Part shown: positions 1 through 8,500 of the stretch, in pieces
How the letters are laid out: every line of letters begins with the position of its first letter
How positions within the stretch are numbered: position 1 is the first letter of the stretch
Source of the DNA: JANLSE01 sp038214135
GTDB lineage: Bacteria; Chloroflexota; Chloroflexia; Chloroflexales; Roseiflexaceae
NCBI GenBank assembly: GCA_038214135.1
Contig: JBBQSD010000144.1
Location: 1-15,281, forward strand
Direction: 5' to 3'
DNA length: 15,281 bases
Program-made: the position numbers and the translations under genes
The notes under the pieces: model-generated
Database searches by the model: none
What the model was told of the DNA's origin: nothing
What the model saw: only the letters and a program-made list of their open reading frames with translations

Positions 1-1
1 C

Positions 2-358
2 CGTCTGACCGATCCAGCTACCCGATTGGTCACCCGCTGGCAGGTGCCGATCACGCCACCGATTGATCGGCTACATCTATTGCAGCAGGTGTTGCGGATC
101 GATGGCCTGACCACCAGCGGTGAACACGAATTGACGTTGACCATGACCAACACCGGCGCGCTACCGCTCAGCCTAACACCCACCGACCTGCTACTTGAAC
201 GGGAAGGTACACGCCAATTGCTGGCTGGCATCCGTGGCATCGATACACCGCTGGCGGCGGGCGAAACCCGTTCACTCACGCTGGTATTGCCGCCTGAACT
301 GCGTGGTGGGGCAACCCTCAGTATCGGGACGGCGCAGTACCAACTCGCTGCCGAGTGA
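2..358 (+). CDS. 3' end of an unidentified beta-rich protein (partial)
   Basis: The reading frame is open from the left edge to a TGA at 356-358, so only about the last 118 residues are visible and the start lies outside the window. The visible part has alternating hydrophobic and polar residues with turns such as TNTGALPLSLTP and TPLAAGETRSLTLVLPP. This is the pattern of an Ig-like or DUF4352-type beta-sandwich often found in exported proteins, but no specific family can be named. A TTG at 26 is not a convincing start, because codons upstream stay open. It lies directly upstream of, and on the same strand as, the type IV secretion genes, so it may belong to that cluster as a surface or periplasm-exposed component. 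That role is inference from position only. Confidence 0.6.
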   Translation, partial: RLTDPATRLVTRWQVPITPPIDRLHLLQQVLRIDGLTTSGEHELTLTMTNTGALPLSLTPTDLLLEREGTRQLLAGIRGIDTPLAAGETRSLTLVLPPELRGGATLSIGTAQYQLAAE

Positions 359-611
359 CCATAGCCAATAGCCGATAGACCGATAGCCGATAGCCCATTG
401 TCATTAGATATGTTCATCGAGTGCGGTAAAGATCATCGTTACGCTGATTGCGTGTAGCTCGCCACCGTGCCAACCACGGCACACAGGAACTGCACCGCGC
501 CGTGGATATTCAACCGTTGTTGCAACTCTTCGAAGAGAAAGGAACCCTGGAATGACAACATCGAACGCCATCACGATTATTTCGCTCAAGAAGAATGAAG
601 GAGATTCTGGC
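359..611 (+). other. Spacer before the pilin gene: heptamer repeat and a possible mini-ORF
   Basis: This 253-base gap starts with a short tandem repeat (362-397). The rest shows no recognisable gene. A 35-codon frame runs from a TTG at 448 to a TGA at 553-555 and overlaps an ATG at 552 by ATGA. It has no ribosome binding site and no recognisable similarity, so it is not called. An in-frame ATG at 552 would lengthen the pilin by 20 residues. The AAGGAG at 598-603, eight bases before the ATG at 612, supports the shorter pilin instead. Confidence 0.4.
362..397 (+). repeat. Heptamer tandem repeat, TAGCCGA type
   Basis: Five units follow head to tail: TAGCCAA, TAGCCGA, TAGACCGA (one extra base), TAGCCGA, TAGCCCA. 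They lie four bases after the stop codon of the upstream gene. The sequence differs from the AGTCAGN heptamers found further right, so two separate heptamer families occur in the same cluster. Confidence 0.8.
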
Positions 612-1142
612 ATGACCACCACAACCACCACGCACCACCGTTACGCCGGAACGGGCCGCAGTATCGGCATCCTACTAGCGCTGATCATCGCCTGGGCCAT
701 TGGGCTGAGTGCCTCTATCGCGCCATCGAGCAGCTTCGCCGCCGAACGAGGAGCAACCACGACAGCAGGAGTCAGAAGTCAGCAGTCAGGAGTCAGCAGT
801 GTTGGTGCAACAGCAAGCACACGGGCACAATCAACGAAGATCGCTTCTACTTTTCAATTGATCAATCGTCCAGCGCAACCTGCGACACCACAGGTTGACG
901 ACCCCTTTGCCACCATTGGCACCAAGCTCGAAACCACCGCCAAGAACGTCGCCAAGATCGCCACGCCAGTCGCGATTGTGTGCATTGTGATCGTGCTGGT
1001 GATGTATCTGTTCGCACCGCTGCTGCCGGACATCGCCCAACAGAACAAGGGCTACATCATCCGGGCCTTGGTGATTGTCGCCATGATCGGCTTCGTTCCC
1101 GAGTTGGTCAAGGCCGTGGCCGCCTTTGGGGGCAGTTCGTAG
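612..1142 (+). CDS. VirB2/TrbC-like type IV secretion pilin
   Basis: A 176-residue small membrane protein with the build of VirB2/TrbC conjugative pilins. Residues 17-36 form a hydrophobic signal segment, followed by a likely signal peptidase site after SFAA (residue 44). A Ser/Thr/Gln-rich linker of about 50 residues follows. Two hydrophobic helices sit near 115-137 and 148-172, separated by a short polar loop (QQNKG). Pilins of this family are cleaved, held in the inner membrane as two-helix hairpins and polymerised into the pilus. The start is set by AAGGAG at 598-603, eight bases upstream. The next genes, VirB3-like and VirB4-like, are in the usual VirB2-3-4 order, which supports the call. 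Oddly, residues 53-62 are encoded by four AGTCAGN heptamers (770-797), a repeat also present in the next spacer. The linker is much longer than in classical VirB2. Family is inferred from topology and context, as pilin sequences diverge quickly. Confidence 0.75.
   Translation: MTTTTTTHHRYAGTGRSIGILLALIIAWAIGLSASIAPSSSFAAERGATTTAGVRSQQSGVSSVGATASTRAQSTKIASTFQLINRPAQPATPQVDDPFATIGTKLETTAKNVAKIATPVAIVCIVIVLVMYLFAPLLPDIAQQNKGYIIRALVIVAMIGFVPELVKAVAAFGGSS
770..797 (+). repeat. Four AGTCAGN heptamers inside the pilin coding sequence
   Basis: Units AGTCAGA, AGTCAGC, AGTCAGG and AGTCAGC are contiguous and in register. They encode part of the linker between the signal peptide and the first pilin helix. 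The unit length is not a multiple of three, so gain or loss of a single unit would shift the reading frame of the pilin. Confidence 0.9.
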
Positions 1143-1145
1143 ACG

Positions 1146-1319
1146 AGGAGTCAGGAGTCAGCATCGGGTGCGATCAGATGTCTGACTTCTGCTTGAACAT
1201 TGAAGAAGAAAGGAGTCGCAGCATTCAGAGCAAACATGTGGGAGCCAAACGTCAGAATGGTGTGAGAGAGCCACAACCATGGCAGAGCATTATTCTGACT
1301 TCTGACTCCTGACTCCTGA
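1146..1319. repeat. Inverted AGTCAGG heptamer arrays between pilin and VirB3-like genes
   Basis: AGGAGTCAGGAGTCA at 1146-1160 is matched exactly by its reverse complement at 1303-1317, forming a perfect 15-base inverted repeat around about 142 bases. The right array extends left to 1294 with a further unit of the same type in reverse orientation. A partial unit (TCTGACTTCTG) lies at 1181-1191. The enclosed sequence has no convincing gene. In the transcript this could form a long-stem structure between pilin and VirB3-like cistrons. Confidence 0.8.
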
Positions 1320-1333
1320 ATACTGCCCACACG

Positions 1334-1720
1334 ATGCCCTACCAGCATATCGAAGAATTAGGCGACCGTAGCCAGGAGCGCTTTGCGCTAGGCCTGGGTG
1401 CCCGTAATGTGGCCGGCATGGTCATGGGCGCATTCCCCATCCTGCTGATCAGTAGTAGCTGGCCGCTCATCCTGCGCCTGCCCGCCGTGCTGGGCGCTAT
1501 TACCGTGGGATTGCTGCTGACAATTGATATGAGCGGGCTGGCCGTCTATGAATGGCCACTCTGGTGGCTACGTGGTCGGCTTCGGCTGCTGGCCCATGGT
1601 CGCAGCATCACGCCCACCGCGCTGCCGGGTGTCGCCCAGCAACCCATCCATATCCCGCTGCGCGTTGGTGGGCCGATCCGACCATCCCGCCGCCGTAGCG
1701 TGCGAAAGATGAAATCGTAG
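1334..1720 (+). CDS. VirB3/PrgI-like small membrane protein of the secretion apparatus
   Basis: A 128-residue protein. The N-terminus is charged (residues 1-24, with ELGDRSQERF). Two closely spaced hydrophobic helices follow at about 25-43 and 46-67, then an aromatic stretch (YEWPLWWLRGRLRLL) and a basic proline-rich tail ending SRRRSVRKMKS. A short polar N-terminus followed by two adjacent membrane helices is the plan of VirB3 and of the PrgI family in monoderm secretion systems. VirB3 docks with VirB4 in the inner membrane. Its place between a VirB2-like pilin and a VirB4-like ATPase fits. No good ribosome binding site is seen before ATG 1334, so translation may depend on the structured spacer upstream. 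Sequence similarity is weak, and the assignment rests on topology and gene order. Confidence 0.65.
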   Translation: MPYQHIEELGDRSQERFALGLGARNVAGMVMGAFPILLISSSWPLILRLPAVLGAITVGLLLTIDMSGLAVYEWPLWWLRGRLRLLAHGRSITPTALPGVAQQPIHIPLRVGGPIRPSRRRSVRKMKS

Positions 1721-1794
1721 GGGCAGTTCGCGAACCGCCCGCGCTGCCGATTATTGTCCTGTCGTGATGGGTCGTTCGCAAACCGCCCCTACAT
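1718..1794. repeat. Paired GTAGGGGC-type palindromic repeat between VirB3- and VirB4-like genes
   Basis: The left half (1721-1740) is a near-perfect 20-base palindrome, GGGCAGTTCG/CGAACCGCCC, with one mismatch. A related, less symmetric copy in inverted orientation lies at 1769-1794, ending GCCCCTAC. This pairs with GTAGGGGC at 1718-1725. The repeat begins at the last bases of the VirB3-like gene and ends 25 bases before the preferred VirB4 start. It resembles the REP-like small mobile palindromes common in Chloroflexota and cyanobacteria, though this is recalled rather than searched. Confidence 0.75.
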
Positions 1795-1819
1795 CCTGAA
1801 TATGTCGAAAGAAAATACG

Positions 1820-4165
1820 ATGCACGTCTTTCAACTCACCAGTTTCCCCTGCGATCAGGTTGGCGATTACGAGAACCTGGCCTGGTCGTTTGGCGGGTGG
1901 TTCAGCGAACGCCCGTATCCGGTGCGGCTGCTGGCCTTCAACCGCAGCTGCGACATGCGCGTGCCCCGTGCTGCCGTGGATCAGCAGGCCCGCAGTATCG
2001 GTCTGCTTATGGATGCGACGACCGATCTGCGTCGGCAGATCGACCGCCTCCTGCATCAGGCCGGGCAGCCCGCTCTCGCCCTGCGCCAGTTGCCGCCCGA
2101 ACGTATGGCTGATCTATGCGATTTATGTGCCGCTGCACCGGCAATTGTGTCGGCCCTGGAACAGATCCGCACAACCGAGGATTCTGGCGATCCGGCGATC
2201 TGGCAGTTTGTATACGACGCGCTGGCGGTCTACGGCTGGCCACTGCCGTGGATGCGCGAGGCGACCCGCTTCTATGCTGCGCTGCAGGAGCGCCATCTGC
2301 GCAGCGCCACCTATCAGTTGCTCACCTGGGAACCGTCATCGATTGGGCCGGATGCCCTGGCGCTGACCATTCGGCGGGCCTTCAAGCGCGAACCCATCGT
2401 CGGCGCACGTATCCCGCCCGTATTGCCGGGCGCCTACCAGGAGTTCGATACCTATCTGCATCCCGATCAAGCGGGCGATCCATTCCTTTCCGGATTGCTA
2501 GCCTATGATGCCCGTGGCGAGATTGATCTGACGATCCTACACGCGCTGATGGATCTGCCCTATGATCTGGCGATTGCGGTGGACATCCATACCCAACCTG
2601 CCGCACAGGTATTGGCTCGCACCGAACGCTCATTTGCGGTCTCACGCGCTGCCGCCTCCGACGCAAACGTCAAGGATGCCCGCGCCGAACGGCAGAGCCA
2701 CGATGCCGAAGCGGCCCTGCACGAACTGGTGCGCCAGAACCTGCACGATGTGCAGATCGCGGTGCTGGTTTCCGGTGCGACCCGCCAGGAGTTGGAAGCC
2801 CATGTTGCGGAAGTACGGGAACTGCTCGGTAGTCGGCTGCGGCTGGTGCGGCCATTGGGCGTGCAGCGCGAAATCCTGAGCCTGTGGTCGACTCGTCCGG
2901 CCAATCAGATCGACCTGCCATGGAAGCGGCGCAACACCTATTCATTAGGCGTCGGTTGCTACGCGGGCATTGTCACCTACCATCGCCGGGATGTTGGTGC
3001 AGGGCTGTTGTGGGGTATTGATGGCCGCCGCCTGGCACCACTGATGCTCGATCTGTTTGCCGACCGCCAGGCCGCCCATATGGTCGTGCTCGGCAAAACT
3101 GGCTATGGCAAATCGTACTTTTTGAACCTGATGGCCCTACGCGCCGCCGCTCTGGCGGGCTATCGGGTGATCATGCTGGATGCCTTCGACAATGCCGCCC
3201 GCATGCAACGCGCCGCTGGTGCTGGGGCGACCGGCAACTGGCTGACACTCGACACGCCAATCAATATCCTCGACATTGTGTTTGGTGATGAGATCGGCGA
3301 TTGGCGCTCGGCGCAGGTCGAACATGTGATCAGCCAGTTGGCCATGCTGCTGGGCACCCTCGGAATCGGTGCGAACAACGCCAAAGTGTTTGTGCCACGC
3401 ATCTTCCAACCCGAAGAACGCGGTGTGCTGGATGCGGCGCTCTCAACGATCTATCGTGACTGCGACCCGGACATGGCCCTGAGCGCGATGCCACTGCTAG
3501 AAGACCTGATCGATGTGCTCGATGGCGGTGGGCAAGGTGAAGGCATCGCGATTGCCAACACGCTCAGCAAGCTATTGTTTGGCACAGCGGATCGGAATGC
3601 AACCACGCTCACCCGCATTGGGCAGCGCTTCAATGCGCCAACCGGCGTGGATTGGCGCTTCGAGCGTGCAATCACATGCATCGATCTGGGCCAGATTACG
3701 ATAGCTGCGCCGGAATGGTTGCCGTTCTACTATGCCCAGGTGATTGGTGCGGTCAGCCGCTATATGCGCGACCCCAGCCGCGACCGTTCGATTCCGACTA
3801 TGCTGATCATCGATGAGTTCGGCTATGCTGCGCAGGTCGAGAGTGTCGCCCGCCTCGCCGCTGACATCTGCAAGGTGGCGCGTAAATATGGCATCGGCTT
3901 GATGGTCGTCGATCAGAACCCACACACCTTCCAGACCCCAATAGGCCGCGAAATCTTTGAGAATGCTGTCGCCAAAGTCCTGTTCCATCTCGATGATTCA
4001 GCAGCAGCAACCGTCGGTGAACTGATTGGCGACCTGACCCCCGGCCATGTAGAGTTCCTGACGCAAGCCGAGCGTGGTGAGACAGTGGCTGTATTCGGCA
4101 ATGATCTGCACATCATGCTGGTGGAAAGCTCGCCCATGGAGCAACGCCAGTTCAGCGGTTCGTGA
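1820..4165 (+). CDS. virB4: VirB4-like type IV secretion ATPase
   Basis: A 781-residue cytoplasmic motor ATPase at the base of a type IV secretion machine, powering pilus assembly and substrate movement. The first ~400 residues form a CagE/TrbE/VirB4-type N-terminal region ending in a conserved-looking stretch before the nucleotide site. The Walker A motif is GKTGYGKS at residues 425-432. The Walker B motif is MLIIDEFGY at about 661-669, with Asp665-Glu666. Near 695 lies VVDQNPHTF, where RecA/HerA-type ATPases place a sensor segment. Length is close to the usual VirB4 size. ATG 1820 is preferred for the purine run GAAAGAAAA just upstream. An in-frame ATG at 1802 would add six residues, and a TTG at 1754 would translate part of the upstream repeat and is unlikely. 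It lies in VirB2-VirB3-VirB4 order, and the genes are probably co-transcribed. Confidence 0.92.
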   Translation: MHVFQLTSFPCDQVGDYENLAWSFGGWFSERPYPVRLLAFNRSCDMRVPRAAVDQQARSIGLLMDATTDLRRQIDRLLHQAGQPALALRQLPPERMADLCDLCAAAPAIVSALEQIRTTEDSGDPAIWQFVYDALAVYGWPLPWMREATRFYAALQERHLRSATYQLLTWEPSSIGPDALALTIRRAFKREPIVGARIPPVLPGAYQEFDTYLHPDQAGDPFLSGLLAYDARGEIDLTILHALMDLPYDLAIAVDIHTQPAAQVLARTERSFAVSRAAASDANVKDARAERQSHDAEAALHELVRQNLHDVQIAVLVSGATRQELEAHVAEVRELLGSRLRLVRPLGVQREILSLWSTRPANQIDLPWKRRNTYSLGVGCYAGIVTYHRRDVGAGLLWGIDGRRLAPLMLDLFADRQAAHMVVLGKTGYGKSYFLNLMALRAAALAGYRVIMLDAFDNAARMQRAAGAGATGNWLTLDTPINILDIVFGDEIGDWRSAQVEHVISQLAMLLGTLGIGANNAKVFVPRIFQPEERGVLDAALSTIYRDCDPDMALSAMPLLEDLIDVLDGGGQGEGIAIANTLSKLLFGTADRNATTLTRIGQRFNAPTGVDWRFERAITCIDLGQITIAAPEWLPFYYAQVIGAVSRYMRDPSRDRSIPTMLIIDEFGYAAQVESVARLAADICKVARKYGIGLMVVDQNPHTFQTPIGREIFENAVAKVLFHLDDSAAATVGELIGDLTPGHVEFLTQAERGETVAVFGNDLHIMLVESSPMEQRQFSGS

Positions 4166-4180
4166 TGACCGAACCATGGT

Positions 4181-4241
4181 CACAAAATCCTAGCCACAAA
4201 ATCCTAGCCGCAAGATCCTAGCCGCAGGCTTCAGCCTGCGG
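4181..4241 (+). repeat. Three 14-bp tandem repeats followed by a perfect hairpin
   Basis: CACAAAATCCTAGC occurs exactly twice (4181-4194, 4195-4208), then once with two changes as CGCAAGATCCTAGC (4209-4222). At 4222-4241 lies a perfect palindrome, CCGCAGGCT-TC-AGCCTGCGG, with a 9-bp stem and a 2-base turn. No T-run follows, so it is not a typical intrinsic terminator. It sits between the VirB4-like gene and the next cistron, where it could protect mRNA ends or attenuate read-through, or simply be a resident small repeat. Confidence 0.85.
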
Positions 4242-4260
4242 GACGCAATCGAGGAACCCG

Positions 4261-5466
4261 ATGAAAACCCTACTTTGGCGTATCGACCCTACTCCCGTTG
4301 GCGTCGCCAACCTGCCGCACCTGGCCGATGACCTAGCGTTGCATCTGCGCTATGCCCCGTTGACCACCGTGCTGGTGCAGATTGGCAGCCGCCAGCAAGC
4401 TTACCTGGCTGGCCCTGCCTGTGCTGGCTGCCACCAACAGCGCTGTGCCCCAACCTGCGCCATGCAACTCCTACGTCGGATGCTGATCGCCAATCATGTT
4501 GCAACCGACATGCGCCCAATTCCGCTGGGCCTCACGCCACGCCCCTACACCCGGCTCGTGCTTGCTATTCCAGGGCCACATGCCCAAACCCTGGATGCAG
4601 CACTGCTGGCTCCCTGGCCGGAAGCGCGGCTATGGGCATCCTGGCGGATCGGTTTCGGGCGGCAGATCGTCGGTGCAGTGCTGGCAGTCGGAGCCGCTGG
4701 CCCCGATCCACTGGCTATGCTTCGAGCGCGGGGCTGGCGTGCCATTGCCGCCAAACCACTCCTGCGCCAGCTCGCCACTGCCGCCATTCCCGCAACGCTA
4801 CCAATCGGCTGGTCTAGCTCATTCGCGCCAGCCATCCTGCTGCCCAATGCAGGAAATGCCATTACAACGCCAGATTCCAGCCCATCAGAGCAGCATCAGG
4901 CCGATTGTATTCCGTTTGCGGTTGGCGGCAACACCCAGCGTGTTATCGCGCCAGCGCTGATCACCAAGGCCATTGCCACCCTCAGCCAGATCGAAACAGG
5001 ATTCCCAATCGATTCGGGTCAGCCGATTCGAGGAACTGTTGAAAGCGATGTCTGTGCAACATCAACGGCAGATGCGGCCTATCAACCAGCGCCTCAATGC
5101 ATCGACTGGCCAGCCGGGCCGGACACGATGCCACCCGAACGTCTGGGCCACCTGCTGACATCCCTTGTGCAATCGCCAGCCCTCACAGATGGCCGCCCAG
5201 GGCGCGTTGGGCTGGCAATTCCACGCCTTAAACAGGTTCTGGGCCTCACAAAACCAGAGGCAACCATGCTCCTGAACTGGCTTGATCACGCAAATATACT
5301 CGAACCGCCAGCGAATCCGCAACAACCATGGCGTCAGCCGCGCCCACTAGCCACCACAAACCTGATCGAAATCGCTGGCCGATTACACGCAACACCAATT
5401 CCTACCGAAATAGATGCAAGAGGGATACATATCTCTGAAGATGTTGCCCCTCGCCGCGTGGCTTGA
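4261..5466 (+). CDS. Unassigned secretion-cluster protein with Cys cluster and a possible FtsK-gamma-like winged helix
   Basis: A 401-residue, apparently soluble protein of unrecognised family, started by ATG with GAGGA five bases upstream (4251-4255). Near the N-terminus four cysteines are spaced C54-x2-C57-x4-C62-x3-C66, which could bind zinc or an iron-sulfur cluster. The middle (about 100-300) is Ala/Pro-rich and holds no motif known to me. Residues about 309-360 contain RLKQVLGLTKPEATMLLNWL followed by DHANILEPP and a basic PRP. This is the pattern of the winged-helix gamma domain that reads DNA sequence at the C-terminus of FtsK, where 'LLxxLE..GIV.P' precedes a PR motif. It lies between the VirB4-like and VirD4-like motor genes. 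A DNA-recognition or adaptor subunit for the coupling ATPase is possible, but this is inference. Confidence 0.6.
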   Translation: MKTLLWRIDPTPVGVANLPHLADDLALHLRYAPLTTVLVQIGSRQQAYLAGPACAGCHQQRCAPTCAMQLLRRMLIANHVATDMRPIPLGLTPRPYTRLVLAIPGPHAQTLDAALLAPWPEARLWASWRIGFGRQIVGAVLAVGAAGPDPLAMLRARGWRAIAAKPLLRQLATAAIPATLPIGWSSSFAPAILLPNAGNAITTPDSSPSEQHQADCIPFAVGGNTQRVIAPALITKAIATLSQIETGFPIDSGQPIRGTVESDVCATSTADAAYQPAPQCIDWPAGPDTMPPERLGHLLTSLVQSPALTDGRPGRVGLAIPRLKQVLGLTKPEATMLLNWLDHANILEPPANPQQPWRQPRPLATTNLIEIAGRLHATPIPTEIDARGIHISEDVAPRRVA

Positions 5467-5585
5467 GCCCGCGGTGGAGGAAGGTGAACAATACCCGATG
5501 AACATGGAAAGATCATCAGCCTGCGGCCAGCGCATCTCGTACGGGCGTATCGCATACGCCCGGGCCGATCACATTGAGGAATATT
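5467..5585 (+). other. Spacer with a perfect hairpin before the coupling-protein gene
   Basis: The gap contains a perfect inverted repeat at 5542-5562, CGGGCGTAT-CGC-ATACGCCCG, with a 9-bp stem and a 3-base loop. Fourteen bases after it is GAGGA at 5576-5580, the ribosome binding site for the ATG at 5586. The hairpin has no T-run. It is unrelated in sequence to the other repeats of the cluster. An ATG at 5499 opens a frame overlapping the next gene, but it is poorly spaced from its purine run and is not called. Confidence 0.7.
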
Positions 5586-8500
5586 ATGATACTCCCAACG
5601 CCACATCCACAACACACACACGCCCTGACCATCACTCATATCGCACTCGATCATATCCTGCTGCTTGCACGCCTGATCTGGTTTGCAAGCCTGCTGTTTC
5701 TGATCGGGCTTGTTACACTCCCATTGCTCGATATCGCGTGGATGCCACCACTGCCCATAATCTCTATCTTCCGGTTGATCACGGGTAGCGGCGCGCTCGT
5801 TCTGGTTGGCGAACTGCTGATCGCGGCGATCAGGCTTATCTTCCAAACCCAATATACACAATCCCTGAGTTCTGCACATACCTATCTGCGTATTCGTACC
5901 CCAAACCCACATACCAGCCAGGCAATAATTGGCATCAACCAGCCAGATGGAGCCGATTTCTGGTATGCGGCCCATCGCCTGTTCCCTGAACATACAAAAC
6001 CCTGGCTCACCGCCACGCTCAGCGCTCGCCCGGATGAGCCAATTGAGTTTGGTGCTGTGATTGGTGGTAGTTCTGCCAATCAGCAGCACTGGCAATCGGC
6101 ACTGCGCCAGATGATCATCGGTCAGTGTCCTGATGCATTGGTCGATAGCCCGCCCGATCCGCTTGCCAAGGCCATCGATCAGGCGATTGGTAGTGCTGGT
6201 GCAACCCTGGCATGGGCGGAATTCTTGCTGCCACACGATCCGGCCTTCCCGCTGCGCTTGCCCGAATCGGCAGAGAGCGATCTGCTGGGGCCGTTACTTG
6301 CACAATTGCGGCCACGCGCTGGCGCGGTTCGGTATGCCGAGGCACAGGTTTCCACGCAGCCACGCCACGATTGGCGTAGTGATGGGTTTGGCTGGCGAAC
6401 TGCCGCCCATCGGCGCTTGAATCAGCTTCGGAGCAAGGCGCATTTCGGTATGCTGAACAGCGATGGCCGAGCGCTGGAACGCAAACTGGCCGATCCAGCC
6501 AGCCACATGCTGCTGCGTGTCGTTGTGGTTGCAGATCAGGCTGCCGCTGCCAATCACATGCTGCGCGAGATCAACAGTGTGTTGGGCCAATACGCCCAGC
6601 GTAGCGGCCAATGCAACCAGCGCTTTGTGTGCGCCAACCAGGGTAGCGTCGATCTCAGCATTCCGCCACCGGCAATCCCGGCACGCATGGCATGGCAACT
6701 GTGGGCAGGCTCAATCCTGATCGGCCTCTTGCTGGCTGCTGTCGCATGGCACTGGCCAATCGGCCTGCTTGCGCTGCTTCAATTCCCCACGATGGTGTTG
6801 CCACTGCTGCATAGCGCATTCACACTCCTCTGGCTGGTCGCTCCCTTTCTCGCAGCAGCAGCGCAGTTCCGCACCAGCATGCAGGCCCGCGCTACCCATT
6901 GGCGCAAGCGCCTACTTGCCCGTGCGCCGCGATTGGTCCCGCCAATGCCATTGCTGTTGCCTCTGCCAGCCTGGTGGGCACCGGCCATCCTCAGCGCAGG
7001 CGAACTGGGTGGTATCTGGCATCTGCCATCACCGAATCTGGGCACCCTGGCGCGCTGGCTGCCAGCCCGGCATCTGCCCGCCCCGCCGCATGCGTTTATC
7101 GACAGCCCGAGCATTACGGTTCCAACCGGCCAATCCTCACGGCGGATGATGTTTGGTTACGCATTACGCAGTGATGGCCAACTCACACCGGTTGGGCCGA
7201 GTCTGTATGATCTGCGGAATATTGGACACCTAACGGCTGGCATGGGTGCTGGTAAGAGCCGCTTCCTGGCTAATCTGTGCAAGCAGGTTATGGAAGAAGG
7301 CTTCACCCTGATTGATGGCAAGGGCGATGACGCTGGCAACCTGACCGCCACCGTGCGCCAGTACATTCAGCATAATGATGAACGGCGGGTTGTGCTGCTC
7401 GATATCACCGATACCGATTGGCCAATTGGTATCAACCCGCTGGCCGATATTGCGATTGATACCGCTGGCGCAATTGATCGCGTGACCGCCCAGATCCAGA
7501 GTATTTTCGCCCGCCTCGATCCCGATGGCTGGGCAGCCGCTCCCGGAATGCAACAGTTCCTCGACATGAGCACGCGCCTGGTTGTCGAAACCGTGCCACT
7601 CCCAACCATTGCCCACGTCAAGCAGGCACTGATTGACGAACCCTACCGCAAACTGCTGCTGGCCCAGTGTAGCAAGCTGGAGGTCAAGACATTCTGGCAG
7701 GTGATCTATCCAACCAGTAGCGAGCAACAGAAAACCAGCATGAACGCACTCATGCGCCGCTTCGATAAACTGCTGCTCTCGGATGTTGTGCGAACCCTGA
7801 TCACACAGGCGCATCCGACCTTCCGCTTCAGCGATGCGATTGCCGAACGCTTGATCGTTCTGTGCCCCATCCCGCATGTGGCCTATGGCCCGCTGGCGGC
7901 GACAGCAGCCATGCTTATATTTCAGAACTTCATGCGCGCCGCCTTCGAGCGACCGGGCAGCGCCACCACCCGCCGCGATTACCCGCTGATTGTGGACGAA
8001 TTTCAGGTGTTGGCCGAACACGGCGCAACCCAGGATGTAGCCATCGCGATCACGCAATTACGCTCATTGGGTATTCCGACGCTGTATGCCCATCAGGCGC
8101 TGGCTCAGGTTGGCGATCTGCGTGAGCTCATGCTGATCAATGCCGAGAACCGTATCCTGATGCGCACGCAGGAGCCGGATGCCAGCGTGTACGCCAGCCA
8201 CTATGGTGCGGCTATGTTGAGCGCAGCCGATATTGCCAGCCAGGAGCCGACCGAGCATCAGTATGCGCGCTTTGTTGTTGGCGGCCAGGCCGTTGGGCCA
8301 ATCTCGATGGTGCCACTCGGCTGGCCAAGCGCGATCACAACCACGCCAGATCCATACAATGGCCCGGATTGGCAGAATATCATTCCAGCCGCACTATCGA
8401 ATGGTGCAGATCAGGCCAGCGCACCTCTCACACCTGGTGTCGCCGAGTATGATCAGAAACTACTTACACTTGTGTATCGCACGCCATTCCGCGACGAACT

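Noticed and set aside
362..397. Possible CRISPR-like array
   Set aside because: The units are seven bases with no spacers; no array of direct repeats with unique spacers exists in the window.
448..555. 35-codon plus-strand frame ending in an ATGA overlap with ATG 552
   Set aside because: TTG start, no ribosome binding site and no similarity; the pilin most likely starts at 612, so the overlap has no meaning.
404..631. 75-codon minus-strand frame over the spacer before the pilin
   Set aside because: No ribosome binding site, no recognisable motif, and it is antisense to the pilin start with its good AAGGAG signal.
5334..6236. 300-codon minus-strand frame across two secretion genes
   Set aside because: Its Trp/Cys/Gln-rich composition is that of a mirror frame, and it crosses two well-supported plus-strand genes.
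7230..8057. 275-codon minus-strand frame inside the coupling ATPase
   Set aside because: It lies antisense to the Walker motifs of a clear ATPase and has no domain of its own.
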